Source: Strigamia acuminata
Taxonomy: Eukaryota; Arthropoda; Chilopoda; Geophilomorpha; Linotaeniidae
Assembly: GCA_949358305.1 (NCBI GenBank)
Contig: OX442317.1
Coordinates: 14,700,491 to 14,760,490, forward strand
Reading direction: 5' to 3'
DNA: 60,000 bases
Positions 31,198-43,950 of the stretch are shown here, one piece after another. How positions within the stretch are numbered: the first letter of the stretch is position 1; every line of letters starts with the position of its first letter. The notes under the pieces are model-generated. The model searched no databases, was not told the DNA's origin, and was given only the letters and a program-made list of their open reading frames with translations. A program made the translations under genes and the position numbers.

Positions 31198-34100
31198 ATG
31201 GAGAGAGATAGAGATACAGAAACTTCCGAACGCGATTTACTCACTGTGGAGCAAATTGAAATACTAGAGACCAGGTGGGAAGCACAACTTTCATCTCTCA
31301 ACGACTTGCTGTCTTTGTCGGAGAAGACGAGCGATCCAGGAGAGTTAGAAGCGCTTCTGCTTACTGCAAATCTGAAAGAGACACGCGTTGTAAATGGCCT
31401 GAACGAGCTTCAAGTCTACTGTGAGCATGCGTTTTACCTTGAGAGTGTCGAGAAACTGGAATCATCACAAACGAGAGTGGAACTTCTCCGAAGAAGGTGG
31501 GAGGTTTCAAAGCGGTCTCTTCCAACCCTTGGAGGAAGACTCAACATGTCTACAGTTTCCGGTGCAAATACATCCTTGAATACTTCGACTTCTTTCCGCA
31601 AGAATTCCAAGTTGCCCAAACTTGAATCTGTAAAGTTTGACGGGGAGATAATCAAATACAAGACGTTTAAGAGCAACTTTGAAACTTCTGTGCATAATGA
31701 CCCAGATCTGAGCAGTGTTGAAAAGTTACAATACCTTCAAACTATGTGTACAGGTGAGGCTGCGGCTTTGATTTCCACCTTTCCTTTGATCGAGGAATCC
31801 TATGACTTGGCACGGGAAGAACTTGATCGTAACTATGGCGATGAGGATGCGCAACAGACGGCTCTCATCCAATCCATTCGAGACTTGAAGACTGTTTCAA
31901 GCATATACCCGACAAAGGTGTTGAAAGCAAATTTGACGAAAATTTCTTCAACAATACGACTTCTTGAGCAACTGAAGATTCCTGTACGGACATCTGGTGC
32001 ATTTCTGATGCCTGACATTCTTAGCAAGTTTCCTGCTCCAATGACTTTGCGTTTTTACCAAGTCCATGGACTGTCTTGCAAGAACATTTTGACTTTGCTT
32101 GACTTTTTTCAAAAGGAAGTAGCTATGGCAGAACGCACTGAAGCTGTTTCTCCTTCTGAAAAAGCAAAGAAGGAAAAGTCTGAAGTTGAAAAGGCTAAAG
32201 TTAAAGGATCCATGACGACTTGCACCGCGACGCAAGACTCAAAATCGTCTTCAAGCTCCAAAGTGAAGACAGAGTCGAGACAAGAGAACAGGTCTGCGAA
32301 TTCCAAGGCACTCAAGTGCATTTTTTGTCAAGAAGACCATTTGAGCGGTTCTTGCAAAAAGGAGTTCGAAATCAATGCAAAGATTGAATTGATAAAGAAA
32401 AACAGACTTTGCTTTAATTGTTTTCGAACAGGTCATCGAGTTGGTGACTGCAAAGTGAGGTTTTCCTGCAAGCATTGTGGCGGAAGACATCATTCAACCA
32501 TTTGTAAGAAGTCTGAGGTGAACAATTCTCCAAGTCCGACAGAGAAGCCAAAGGAGTCGCAAGTGACCACACACGTCTCGTGCGCGATATCCACTTCTCT
32601 TCAACTTATGATTTTTGTTGCTGACCTCAAAACCAAATCTGGAGGTTCACACCACATCCGAGGCATGATTGACCCGGGTAGCCATCGGTCATTCATTACA
32701 ACTGAACTGGTGAACCGACTAAAACTGAAGAAGTGCGGCAGTATTTCTGCGACCACACAACGGTTCAACGATTCTATGCCTGCTGCCACTGATTACGACG
32801 TATACAACGTTACTCTTCAAAGCAAGAATGACGCACAAAACTTCAAATTATCAATGCTTTCAGTGGAAAATTTGCCGAAAGTGCAAGGCATTTTGAATGC
32901 ATCGGTAATAGAAAAGGTGAAGAAGCTGAATCTTGAACTTGCCGAAGATCTGCCAGCCAAGACATCTCAAATAGACATTCTTTTGGGAGTTGATGCCTGG
33001 TGGAAAGTCATTAAAGATGGCAAAAAGAAAATCAACGACGATCTTGGACTCATAAATACGTTATTTGGATGGGTGCTTACAGGAGCAGCCGGAAATACGG
33101 ATTTATTCGAGGACGAGGCTGATTTGACTTCATGTTGTAATACTTGCAACATTGAAATCCATGAACAATTAGACAAACTTTGGAATTTAGAGGCAATTGG
33201 GATTAATGCTGGTGAAAAGGAATCCGATTTCACAAGAGATCGATTTGAAGCCACGACAAAACGTCTTGACGACGGAAGATACGAGGTGATGCTGCCTTTT
33301 AATGGACAAGAAACTGACTTGGACTCAAACTGGGAGCTCGCACTTAACCAATTAGCCAACACATTGAAGAGAATCGACTCAAATGACGATTATAAGAAGC
33401 GATATGACGACTCAATGTGGCAGTACATTGAAGAAAACCACGCTGAGGAAGTTCCAACTGAAGAACGGTTCCTAAAGAAAGGGATATATAACATTCCACA
33501 TCATCCAGTGATCAAAGAGGACCGGGAAACAACGAAATTCAGAGTCGTATTCAATGCGTCGTCTGCGAAAAAAGGAAAACGCTCATTAAATGACTGCCTT
33601 TTTCCTGGACCATCTTTGAATCCAGATTTGATATTGGTGATGGTCAGATTCAGATTGTATTGCATTCCAATCATTGCTGACATTAAACAAGCATTCCTCC
33701 AAGTGATGATAAACCCCACGCATAGGAATTTTCTGCGTTTTTTGTGGGTTTCGAGGCAATATTTCAAGAACCCCTATTCGTGGAAAAATTTGTGGAATAA
33801 TATTATGATTTTGAGAATGATAGTCGTACCATTTGGAGTTATTTCCTCTCCTTTTCTCCTGTGCGCAACAATTCGGAAACAAGCTGATCAATACAAGGAG
33901 ACACATCCGAAAGAAGTTGATGCACTTGACGCCGGGATATACATGGATGATTTAACTTCTGGAGGTGATCACACGACAGACACAACAAAACATTGTGAAG
34001 AATTAAAAATGATTTTAGATGATGGGAAACTCCCACTTGTAAAATGGGCAACAGCCAATGAAAAGGTTTTCAATGACATCAAAGAAAAGGGATTTCACAT

Positions 34101-36450
34101 GAGAAGTGACGGATTCTGTGAACAGGGAGTAATAAAAATGCTTGGAATTTTATGGGACACGCAAGAAGACGTCCTCATGTTCAGGATTCCACAAATAGAC
34201 ATTATTCCGAACACAAGACGTGAAGTTCTCTCTTTGGTAGCTTCCATTTTCGACCCGATGGGACTCATTTCTCCAGTCGTTTTGAAAATGAGACTCCTTC
34301 TTCAAGACATTTGTTTACGTACAAAGAACTGGGACGGAAGAATTTCGGACTCAGAAAAGCAAGAGATTGACGAATGGAGTCGAGACATCCAGAAATTAAA
34401 AGACTATAAAGTACCTCGATGGTTAGAAACCTATTCTAATGAAGAGTTGAGTATTGAAGTTTTCTGTGATGCCAGCACTAAAGCCTTTGGATGTGCAATT
34501 TTCATCGTCAACAACAAAGGAAAAAGAACTTTGCTACTCAGCAAATGTAGACTAGCCCCTGCAAAAAAGATTACCTTGCCTAGACTTGAATTAACTGCTG
34601 CGGTCGTTGGTGTACGAATGTGTCAGTATTTGACAAATAACTTTCTGCCAGGTTATCCAATCAAAACCATTCAATATTTTTCTGATTCCACCATAACTTT
34701 GGCTTGGATCAACTCGAAGAAAAATGAGTGGAAGCCTTATGTTTCTAACCGCGTTCAGGAAATTGTTTCATCGTCTGACGCAAGCCAATGGTCACATATT
34801 CCGACAGAGTTCAATCCTGCAGATTTACTTACACGACCACACGATGCAAAAACATTAATGACAAATAAACTTTGGTGGAACGGCGTGGACGTTTCTAAAA
34901 TCGAAAAAGTCGAGGTTGTGCAAGAAAAACTACCCGAAGAAGAAAAAAGAATTGTGGTTATGAATGTTCAAGTCAAAGAGACATTTATAAGCAAATTTTT
35001 CAAAAGATTTCGCAACTTCAACCGTCTGGTTAGAGTATTTTCGTACCTTTTGCGCTGGAAATCTCATCGTTTTCGCGGCGAAGATCTCGCGCAACGCGAA
35101 ATGGAATCTAGTCAAATTAGGATTCTTAAATTTTCACAAGAAATCTACTTTCGAGAAGAGATCGAAGCTGTGAGAAACAAGACTGAAGTTGAGAGATACT
35201 CCCCTTTGAAGAATTTCGAATATTTCTTAGATGAGGATGGACTTTTACGTTTGCGCAGCAGACTGAGATTGTCTTTGCTTTCATTTGACGAAAAATACCC
35301 GATTCTTTTGCATAACGAAAGTTGGGTAACTAGACTAATTATTCGCAAGATTCATCTTGATCTCATGCATGGAGATTTGAGTGAAACGCTTTATCGAATT
35401 CGTGAGAAATTTTGGGTTCTCCGAGGACGCAGGACCATTCAGACTGTGATAAGAGAATGTTCCGTTTGCAGAAGGACTAAACTTGCAAGAAATAATCCGT
35501 CTACTGGAGAATTACCGAAAGAAAGAGTAACCCCAGCAGCTCCTTTTCAACACACCGGAATCGATCATTTAGGACCTATTTTTGTGGGAAAGGACAAAAA
35601 ACGATTGAAGAAAACATACATTTTATTATTCACTTGTATGGTTACGCGAAGTTTACATCTCGAAGTGTCCGAAGATTTATCCACTGAGAAATTCTTATTG
35701 GCATTCAGACGATTTTGTGCTCGTTACGGTTGTCCAGCAAAAGTCTTCTCGGACAACAGTAAAACCTTTGAAAAAGGAAGTACACAAATTCAGTCATGGG
35801 GAAAACTGATTGGCCGTTCGGACATAAAAACATTTCTGTCTGAGAAAAGGATTGTATGGACATTTATCCCTCCGCTCTCACCGTGGATGGGAGGAGCTTG
35901 GGAGAGACTAGTCCGCTCAGTCAAGGATAAATTGCGGAAAACTTTATTGAGACACACTGTGGATTTAGAAACTTTACAAACCTTAGTTCTTGAGATCAGC
36001 TCTGTGTTGAATTCTCGACCTTTGTCGTATGTACACGAAAATATAGACGGCGGCAGAATCCTTTCACCTGAAAACTTTTTAACGGGAGGTATGCCGAAAT
36101 ACATGATCAACAAGACCTTGAATGCAATCAAGAAAAGTGACCTTCGAAAACTCGACAAGAAAAGAAGACAGTTTATTTGGGATTTTTGGAGTATATGGAA
36201 ACACAGTTACTTGATGCAGTTAAGAAACTTTTATGAGACTAAAGGAGATAAATCTTTTCAAAACCCCAAAATTGACCAGATTGTTCTTCTTGAAAAGATG
36301 GGAACCAACCCTTACTTTTGGCCTCTTGCCAGGATAAAACAAGTTTTTCCTGGCGATGATGGACTAATTCGCATCGTTAGTGTTGTGCTTCCCGATGGAA
36401 AAGAGTTGCGTCGATCTGTAAAGCATATCAGAGCCCTTGAACTTGATTGA
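31198..36450 (+). CDS. BEL/Pao Gag-Pol polyprotein, intact (1750 aa)
   Basis: The start is placed at the ATG at 31198 (GAGATGG, purine at -3 and G at +4); the frame is open further upstream but without ATG. Numbering from this Met: Gag of the DUF1759 type (about 1-345) and three zinc knuckles (374-386, 405-418, 424-436). The aspartic protease (DUF1758 type) has Asp492 in MIDPGS. Reverse transcriptase has ADIKQAF (Asp828) and YMDD (915-918). RNase H acidic residues are Asp1091 (FCDAS), Glu1131 (RLELTAA), Asp1163 (SDST) and Asp1209 (NPADLLT). The integrase zinc site is His1386, His1391, Cys1421 and Cys1424, and its catalytic triad Asp1456, Asp1519 and Glu1569. This single-frame order is typical of BEL/Pao. 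The products would assemble particles, copy the RNA and integrate the cDNA. No stop or frameshift was found, so the copy may be functional. It ends TGA 16 nt before the pre-LTR tract. Confidence 0.97.
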   Translation: MERDRDTETSERDLLTVEQIEILETRWEAQLSSLNDLLSLSEKTSDPGELEALLLTANLKETRVVNGLNELQVYCEHAFYLESVEKLESSQTRVELLRRRWEVSKRSLPTLGGRLNMSTVSGANTSLNTSTSFRKNSKLPKLESVKFDGEIIKYKTFKSNFETSVHNDPDLSSVEKLQYLQTMCTGEAAALISTFPLIEESYDLAREELDRNYGDEDAQQTALIQSIRDLKTVSSIYPTKVLKANLTKISSTIRLLEQLKIPVRTSGAFLMPDILSKFPAPMTLRFYQVHGLSCKNILTLLDFFQKEVAMAERTEAVSPSEKAKKEKSEVEKAKVKGSMTTCTATQDSKSSSSSKVKTESRQENRSANSKALKCIFCQEDHLSGSCKKEFEINAKIELIKKNRLCFNCFRTGHRVGDCKVRFSCKHCGGRHHSTICKKSEVNNSPSPTEKPKESQVTTHVSCAISTSLQLMIFVADLKTKSGGSHHIRGMIDPGSHRSFITTELVNRLKLKKCGSISATTQRFNDSMPAATDYDVYNVTLQSKNDAQNFKLSMLSVENLPKVQGILNASVIEKVKKLNLELAEDLPAKTSQIDILLGVDAWWKVIKDGKKKINDDLGLINTLFGWVLTGAAGNTDLFEDEADLTSCCNTCNIEIHEQLDKLWNLEAIGINAGEKESDFTRDRFEATTKRLDDGRYEVMLPFNGQETDLDSNWELALNQLANTLKRIDSNDDYKKRYDDSMWQYIEENHAEEVPTEERFLKKGIYNIPHHPVIKEDRETTKFRVVFNASSAKKGKRSLNDCLFPGPSLNPDLILVMVRFRLYCIPIIADIKQAFLQVMINPTHRNFLRFLWVSRQYFKNPYSWKNLWNNIMILRMIVVPFGVISSPFLLCATIRKQADQYKETHPKEVDALDAGIYMDDLTSGGDHTTDTTKHCEELKMILDDGKLPLVKWATANEKVFNDIKEKGFHMRSDGFCEQGVIKMLGILWDTQEDVLMFRIPQIDIIPNTRREVLSLVASIFDPMGLISPVVLKMRLLLQDICLRTKNWDGRISDSEKQEIDEWSRDIQKLKDYKVPRWLETYSNEELSIEVFCDASTKAFGCAIFIVNNKGKRTLLLSKCRLAPAKKITLPRLELTAAVVGVRMCQYLTNNFLPGYPIKTIQYFSDSTITLAWINSKKNEWKPYVSNRVQEIVSSSDASQWSHIPTEFNPADLLTRPHDAKTLMTNKLWWNGVDVSKIEKVEVVQEKLPEEEKRIVVMNVQVKETFISKFFKRFRNFNRLVRVFSYLLRWKSHRFRGEDLAQREMESSQIRILKFSQEIYFREEIEAVRNKTEVERYSPLKNFEYFLDEDGLLRLRSRLRLSLLSFDEKYPILLHNESWVTRLIIRKIHLDLMHGDLSETLYRIREKFWVLRGRRTIQTVIRECSVCRRTKLARNNPSTGELPKERVTPAAPFQHTGIDHLGPIFVGKDKKRLKKTYILLFTCMVTRSLHLEVSEDLSTEKFLLAFRRFCARYGCPAKVFSDNSKTFEKGSTQIQSWGKLIGRSDIKTFLSEKRIVWTFIPPLSPWMGGAWERLVRSVKDKLRKTLLRHTVDLETLQTLVLEISSVLNSRPLSYVHENIDGGRILSPENFLTGGMPKYMINKTLNAIKKSDLRKLDKKRRQFIWDFWSIWKHSYLMQLRNFYETKGDKSFQNPKIDQIVLLEKMGTNPYFWPLARIKQVFPGDDGLIRIVSVVLPDGKELRRSVKHIRALELD

Positions 36451-36465
36451 TGTGGGTTTTGCCGA

Positions 36466-36508
36466 CTTCTCTCATCTCTCTTCTCTCTCTTTCTCGCTGG
36501 CAATTCGT
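36466..36508 (+). other. E4 pre-3'-LTR motif
   Basis: A long pyrimidine run (TCTCTTCTCTCTCTTTCTCG) then CTGGCAATTCGT abuts the 3' LTR. It has the same layout as the other four elements: pyrimidines followed by GG-C-A-rich sequence, with no obvious polypurine tract. Confidence 0.6.
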
Positions 36509-37782
36509 TGTTGCAAACAACGTGGAATAATTTAGAAACTACTTTTATTGCCAATTTGTGTCTGAATAAATGTTTCCAAAGTGTGTTTTATTTTGCATAA
36601 CATTTCAGTTTTTATTTACAGGATTTTTGCATTATTAAAATGTTTTTAATGCTTTCAGATACTGATGTTTGATGAAATGTGATATTCTATTGTTTATTGC
36701 ATTTATTTCTAGTGTTTATTGCGTGATTTTGTGTTACTTTATTCATTTTCTATCAATTTGTGTGATTTCGGGTGAAATTTGGTGCATTTGTCGTTAAACA
36801 GTTCACTAGTGTTATTGACGTGACGTCATATTTCAAGTTCTAGTTCGGTTTTTGTTCAAACTTCTAACCTTTCGTTTGGACGGAATTTTGATGGTTAGAA
36901 TTGTTTTTGACATTGTTTTAGACTAATTTGGGGGTGATCTGTTGATTCGTGCACTCTAATTTCGTCCCGGAACAGCCGTTTTTCTGTTACGAGCGATCGT
37001 GACGGACCCCGCATGTGCGTTGCCGTCCAAGATCGTTTCGTTCGGTTTGCGGTTGATTTCAAGTGTTCTTTCATTAAAACGTGTCTTGTTTGCGGGAAAT
37101 TACATTTCCTGAACTTATTTACTTATTTGGTTTTGTGTGTGACTTTGAATTCAAACTTGATGATTATGTCATTTTGCTTGTCTCTGATTGGTTAGGCCCA
37201 ATTGTCTGCTTAGCGATCACTGTTTTCGCTGTTTTCTCATTGTTTTGATTAACGAATTTTGTTGTTACGATAGACTTTATTATTCCTTAGTTTTTTGTGC
37301 TCATTTTGAGCTATTACACATTATTTTTAATACATTTCTCGTAATTTGTTGTCTTTGCTTGAAATTGCATTTCCTCCGTTTCCGTGGCAACGGAGTATTT
37401 CTTTATTGTAAATTGCCGACAATTGGTTTGGCGTGTGCCATCCTATTATAATGTGTAATTATTCAGTTGCCATTTTATATTTGATTAAAATAGTCGTGTT
37501 AATGTTAACTCTTACCTTTTCTGCTTTTGACCCATTTCCAATGTGTCCTGAGTAGAAAACCATTTTTCCCAGACTGGCCAATGGATCAGCAAACACTTGG
37601 ATACCATGCAAAAGTGTTTCCAACAGTTAAACCTTCATGTAACAGGAGATTTTGAGGCGAATCAAGTGCATTTCAACACGGTATACGTACGAATTTCACT
37701 ATACGATCGTTTGAGTTTGTTGGCGGGAGTTTCGAATCGCCACATCTCAGTTCTTCTCTGTTCCTGTTGACTGACCGCAACA
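36509..37782 (+). repeat. E4 3' LTR
   Basis: The 1274-bp partner of 29016-30289, ending CCGCAACA before ACTG and satellite. Confidence 0.96.
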
Positions 37783-40700
37783 ACTGTGATGTCAAATGAG
37801 ATCAAAAGTTTATTCTTTCAAATCATTGCTTGGATGTTGCTAAAACTTACATTAAAGCTTTCTACTAAGGTTTAAACACTATTTCAGAACATTTAGAGAC
37901 ATTGGTCTTGTGATGTTTGTGCTAAGTCAACTGTGATGAGATCAAAAGTCTATTCTCCAAAATCATTGCTTGGATGTTGCTAAAACTTACATTGAAGCCT
38001 TCTACTAAGGTTTAAACACTATTTCAGAACATTCAGACACATTGGTCTTGTGGTGTTTGTGCTAAGTCAACTGTGACGTCAAATAAGATCAAAAGTTTAT
38101 TCTTTCAAATCATTGCTTGGATGTTGCTAAAACTTACATTAAAGCTTTCTACTAAGGTTTAAACACTATTTCAGAACATTCAGAGACATTGGTCTTGTGA
38201 TGTTTGTGCTAAGTCAACTGTGATGAGATCAAAAGTCTATTCTCCCAAATCATTGCTTGGATGTTGCTAAAACTTACATTGAAGCCTTCTACTAAGGTTT
38301 AAACACTATTTCAGAACATTCAGAGACATTGGTTTGTGGTGTTTGTGCTAAGTCAACTGTGATGTCAAATGAGATCAAAAGTTTATTCTTTCAAATTATT
38401 GCTTGGATGTTGCTAAAACTTACATTGAAGCCTTCTACTAAGGTTTAAACACTATTTCTGAACATTCAGAGACATTGGTCTTGTGGTGTTTGTGCTAAGT
38501 CAACTGTGATGTCAAATGAGATCAAAAGTTTATTCTTTCAAATTATTGCTTGGATGTTGCTAAAACTAACATTGAAGCCTTCTACTAAGGTTTAAACACT
38601 ATTTCAGAACATTCAGAGACATTGATCTTGTGGTGTTTGTGCTAAGTCAACTGTGATGAGATCAAAAGTCTATTCTCCCAAATCATTTCTTGGATGTTGC
38701 TAAAACTTACATTAAAGCTTTCTACTAAGGTTTAAACACTATTTCAGAACATTCAGAGACATTGGTCTTGTGATGTTTGTGCTAAGTCAACTGTGATGAG
38801 ATCAAAAGTCTATTCTCCCAAATCATTGCTTGGATGTTGCTAAAACTTACATTGAAGCCTTCTACTAAGGTTTAAACACTATTTCAGAACATTCAGAGAC
38901 ATTGGTTTGTGGTGTTTGTGCTAAGTCAACTGTGATGTCAAATGAGATCAAAAATTTATTCTTTCAAATTATTGCTTGGATGTTGCTAACACTTACATTG
39001 AAGCCTTCTACTAAGGTTTAAACACTATTTCAGAACATTCAGAGACATTGGTCTTGTGATGTTTGTGCTAAGTCAACTGTGATGTCAAATGAGATCAAAA
39101 GTTTATTCTTTCAAATCATTGCTTGGATGTTGCTAAAACTTACATTAAAGCCTTCTACTAAGGTTTAAACACTATTTCAGAACATTCAGAGACATTGGTC
39201 TTGTGATGTTTGTGCTAAGTCAACTGTGATGAGATCAAAAGTCTATTCTCCAAAATCATTGTTTGGATGTTGCTAAAACTTACATTGAAGCCTTCTACTA
39301 AGGTTTAAACACTATTTCAGAACATTCAGAGACATTGGTTTGTGGTGTTTGTGCTAAGTCAACTGTGATGTCAAATGAGATCAAAAGTTTATTCTTTCAA
39401 ATTATTGCTTGGATGTTGCTAAAACTTACATTGAAGCCTTCTACTAAGGTTTAAACACTATTTCTGAACATTCAGAGACATTGGTCTTGTGGTGTTTGTG
39501 CTAAGTCAACTGTGATGTCAAATGAGATCAAAAGTTTATTCTTTCAAATTATTGCTTGGATGTTGCTAAAACTTACATTGAAGCCTTCTACTAAGGTTTA
39601 AACACTATTTCAGAACATTCAGAGACATTGGTTTGTGGTGTTTGTGCTAAGTCAACTGTGATGTCAAATGAGATCAAAAGTTTATTCTTTCAAATTATTG
39701 CTTGGATGTTGCTAAAACTTACATTGAAGCCTTCTACTAAGGTTTAAACACTATTTCTGAACATTCAGAGACATTGGTCTTGTGGTGTTTGTGCTAAGTC
39801 AACTGTGATGTCAAATGAGATCAAAAGTTTATTCTTTCAAATTATTGCTTGGATGTTGCTAAAACTAACATTGAAGCCTTCTACTAAGGTTTAAACACTA
39901 TTTCAGAACATTCAGAGACATTGATCTTGTGGTGTTTGTGCTAAGTCAACTGTGATGAGATCAAAAGTCTATTCTCCCAAATCATTTCTTGGATGTTGCT
40001 AAAACTTACATTAAAGCTTTCTACTAAGGTTTAAACACTATTTCAGAACATTCAGAGACATTGGTCTTGTGATGTTTGTGCTAAGTCAACTGTGATGAGA
40101 TCAAAAGTCTATTCTCCCAAATCATTGCTTGGATGTTGCTAAAACTTACATTAAAGCTTTCTACTAAGGTTTAAACACTATTTCAAAACATTCAGAGACA
40201 TTGGTCTTGTGATGTTTGTGCTAAGTCAACTGTGATGAGATCAAAAGTCTATTCTCCCAAATCATTGCTTGGATGTTGCTAAAACTTACATTGAAGCCTT
40301 CTACTAAGGTTTAAACACTATTTCAGAACATTCAGAGACATTGGTTTGTGGTGTTTGTGCTAAGTCAACTGTGATGTCAAATGAGATCAAAAATTTATTC
40401 TTTCAAATTATTGCTTGGATGTTGCTAACACTTACATTGAAGCCTTCTACTAAGGTTTAAACACTATTTCAGAACATTTAGAGACATTGGTCTTGTGATG
40501 TTTGTGCTAAGTCAACTGTGATGTCAAATGAGATCAAAAGTTTATTCTTTCAAATCATTGCTTGGATGTTGCTAAAACTTACATTAAAGCCTTCTACTAA
40601 GGTTTAAACACTATTTCAGAACATTCAGAGACATTGGTCTTGTGATGTTTGTGCTAAGTCAACTGTGATGAGATCAAAAGTCTATTCTCCAAAATCATTG

Positions 40701-43700
40701 CTTAAATGTTGCTAAAACTTACATTGAAGCCTTCTACTAAGGTTTAAACACTATTTCAGAACATTCAGAGACATTGGTCTTGTGATGTTTGTGCTAAGTC
40801 AACTGTGATGTCAAATGAGATCAAAAGTTTATTCTTTCAAATCATTGCTTGGATGTTGCTAAAACTTACATTAAAGCTTTCTACTAAGGTTTAAACACTA
40901 TTTCAGAACATTTAGAGACATTGGTCTTGTGATGTTTGTGCTAAGTCAACTGTGATGAGATCAAAAGTCTATTCTCCAAAATCATTGCTTGGATGTTGCT
41001 AAAACTTACATTGAAGCCTTCTACTAAGGTTTAAACACTATTTCAGAACATTCAGACACATTGGTCTTGTGGTGTTTGTGCTAAGTCAACTGTGACGTCA
41101 AATAAGATCAAAAGTTTATTCTTTCAAATCATTGCTTGGATGTTGCTAAAACTTACATTAAAGCCTTCTACTAAGGTTTAAACACTATTTCAGAACATTC
41201 AGAGACATTGGTCTTGTGATGTTTGTGCTAAGTCAACTGTGATGAGATCAAAAGTCTATTCTCCAAAATCATTGCTTAAATGTTGCTAAAACTTACATTG
41301 AAGCCTTCTACTAAGGTTTAAACACTATTTCAGAACATTCAGACACATTGGTCTTGTGGTGTTTGTGCTAAGTCAACTGTGACGTCAAATGAGATCAAAA
41401 GTTTATTCTTTCAAATTATTGCTTGGATGTTGCTAAAACTTACATTGAAGCTTTCTACTAAGGTTTAAACACTATTTCAGAACATTCAGAAACATTGGTC
41501 TTGTGATGTTTGTGCTAAGTCAACTGTGATGTCAAATGGGATCAAAAGTTTATTCTTCCAAATCATTGCTTGGATGTTGCTAAAACTTACATTGAAGCCT
41601 TCTACTAAGGTTTAAACACTATTTCAGAACATTCAGAGACATTGGTCTTGTGGTGTTTGTGCTAAGTCAACTGTGATGAGATCAAAAGTCTATTTTCCCA
41701 AATCATTTCTTGGATGTTGCTAAAACTTACATTAAAGCTTTCTACTAAGGTTTAAACACTATTTCAGAACATTCAGAGACATTGGTCTTGTGATGTTTGT
41801 GCTAAGTCAACTGTGATGAGATCAACAGTCTATTCTCCCAAATCATTGCTTGGATGTTGCTAAAACTTACATTAAAGCTTTCTACTAAGGTTTAAACACT
41901 ATTTCAAAACATTCAGAGACATTGGTCTTGTGATGTTTGTGCTAAGTCAACTGTGATGAGATCAAAAGTCTATTCTCCCAAATCATTGCTTGGATGTTGC
42001 TAAAACTTACATTGAAACCTTCTACTAAGGTTTAAACACTATTTCAGAACATTCAGAGACATTGGTTTGTGGTGTTTGTGCTAAGTCAACTGTGATGTCA
42101 AATGAGATCAAAAATTTATTCTTTCAAATTATTGCTTGGATGTTGCTAACACTTACATTGAAGCCTTCTACTAAGGTTTAAACACTATTTCTAAACATTC
42201 AGAGACATTGGTCTTGTGGTGTTTGTGCTAAGTCAACTGTGACGTCAAATGAGATCAAAAGTTTATTCTTTCAAATTATTGCTTGGATGTTGCTAAAACT
42301 TACATTGAAGCTTTCTACTAAGGTTTAAACACTATTTCAGAACATTCAGAAACATTGGTCTTGTGATGTTTGTGCTAAGTCAACTGTGATGTCAAATGGG
42401 ATCAAAAGTTTATTCTTCCAAATCATTGCTTGGATGTTGCTAAAACTTACATTGAAGCCTTCTACTAAGGTTTAAACACTATTTCAGAACATTCAGAGAC
42501 ATTGGTCTTGTGATGTTTGTGCTAAGTCAACTGTGATGTCAAATGAGATCAAAAGTTTATTCTTTCAAATCATTGCTTGGATGTTGCTAAAACTTACATT
42601 AAAGCTTTCTACTAAGGTTTAAACACTATTTCAGAACATTTAGAGACATTGGTCTTGTGATGTTTGTGCTAAGTCAACTGTGATGAGATCAAAAGTCTAT
42701 TCTCCAAAATCATTGCTTGGATGTTGCTAAAACTTACATTGAAGCCTTCTACTAAGGTTTAAACACTATTTCAGAACATTCAGACACATTGGTCTTGTGG
42801 TGTTTGTGCTAAGTCAACTGTGACGTCAAATAAGATCAAAAGTTTATTCTTTCAAATCATTGCTTGGATGTTGCTAAAACTTACATTAAAGCTTTCTACT
42901 AAGGTTTAAACACTATTTCAGAACATTCAGAGACATTGGTCTTGTGATGTTTGTGCTAAGTCAACTGTGATGAGATCAAAAGTCTATTCTCCCAAATCAT
43001 TGCTTGGATGTTGCTAAAACTTACATTGAAGCCTTCTACTAAGGTTTAAACACTATTTCAGAACATTCAGACACATTGGTCTTGTGGTGTTTGTGCTAAG
43101 TCAACTGTGACGTCAAATAAGATCAAAAGTTTATTCTTTCAAATCATTGCTTGGATGTTGCTAAAACTTACATTAAAGCCTTCTACTAAGGTTTAAACAC
43201 TATTTCAGAACATTCAGAGACATTGGTCTTGTGATGTTTGTGCTAAGTCAACTGTGATGAGATCAAAAGTCTATTCTCCAAAATCATTGCTTAAATGTTG
43301 CTAAAACTTACATTGAAGCCTTCTACTAAGGTTTAAACACTATTTCAGAACATTCAGACACATTGGTCTTGTGGTGTTTGTGCTAAGTCAACTGTGACGT
43401 CAAATGAGATCAAAAGTTTATTCTTTCAAATTATTGCTTGGATGTTGCTAAAACTTACATTGAAGCTTTCTACTAAGGTTTAAACACTATTTCAGAACAT
43501 TCAGAAACATTGGTCTTGTGATGTTTGTGCTAAGTCAACTGTGATGTCAAATGGGATCAAAAGTTTATTCTTCCAAATCATTGCTTGGATGTTGCTAAAA
43601 CTTACATTGAAGCTTTCTACTAAGGTTTAAACACTATTTCAGAACATTCAGAAACATTGGTCTTGTGATGTTTGTGCTAAGTCAACTGTGATGTCAAATG

Positions 43701-43950
43701 GGATCAAAAGTTTATTCTTCCAAATCATTGCTTGGATGTTGCTAAAACTTACATTGAAGCCTTCTACTAAGGTTTAAACACTATTTCTAAACATTCAGAG
43801 ACATTGGTCTTGTGGTGTTTGTGCTAAGTCAACTGTGATGAGATCAAAAGTCTATTTTCCCAAATCATTTCTTGGATGTTGCTAAAACTTACATTAAAGC
43901 TTTCTACTAAGGTTTAAACACTATTTCAGAACATTCAGAGACATTGGTCT
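37783..43950 (+). repeat. Satellite array block 4 (largest, about 43 monomers)
   Basis: 6.2 kb of the same monomer on the same strand. Long monomers carry GTCAAAT and TTTATTCTTTCAAAT, and short ones TCTATTCTCC(C/A)AAAT, in irregular order. Repeated variant successions (for example GACGTCAAATAAGATC near 41090, 42825 and 43113) show segmental duplication inside the array. It ends at GTCT (43947-43950), target site of E6. Confidence 0.97.

Larger units (their letters stand above)
29016..37782 (+). mobile_element. E4: complete, apparently autonomous BEL/Pao LTR retrotransposon
   Basis: An 8767-bp element with 1274-bp LTRs (29016-30289 and 36509-37782), duplication ACTG (29012-29015 and 37783-37786), a tRNA-His-like primer site, and one uninterrupted Gag-Pol ORF with all enzymatic motifs intact. 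Equal LTR lengths with no difference noticed suggest a young, possibly active copy. It is the only element in the window shown to carry a full enzyme set and is the natural candidate helper for the non-coding E1, E3 and E6. Confidence 0.97.
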
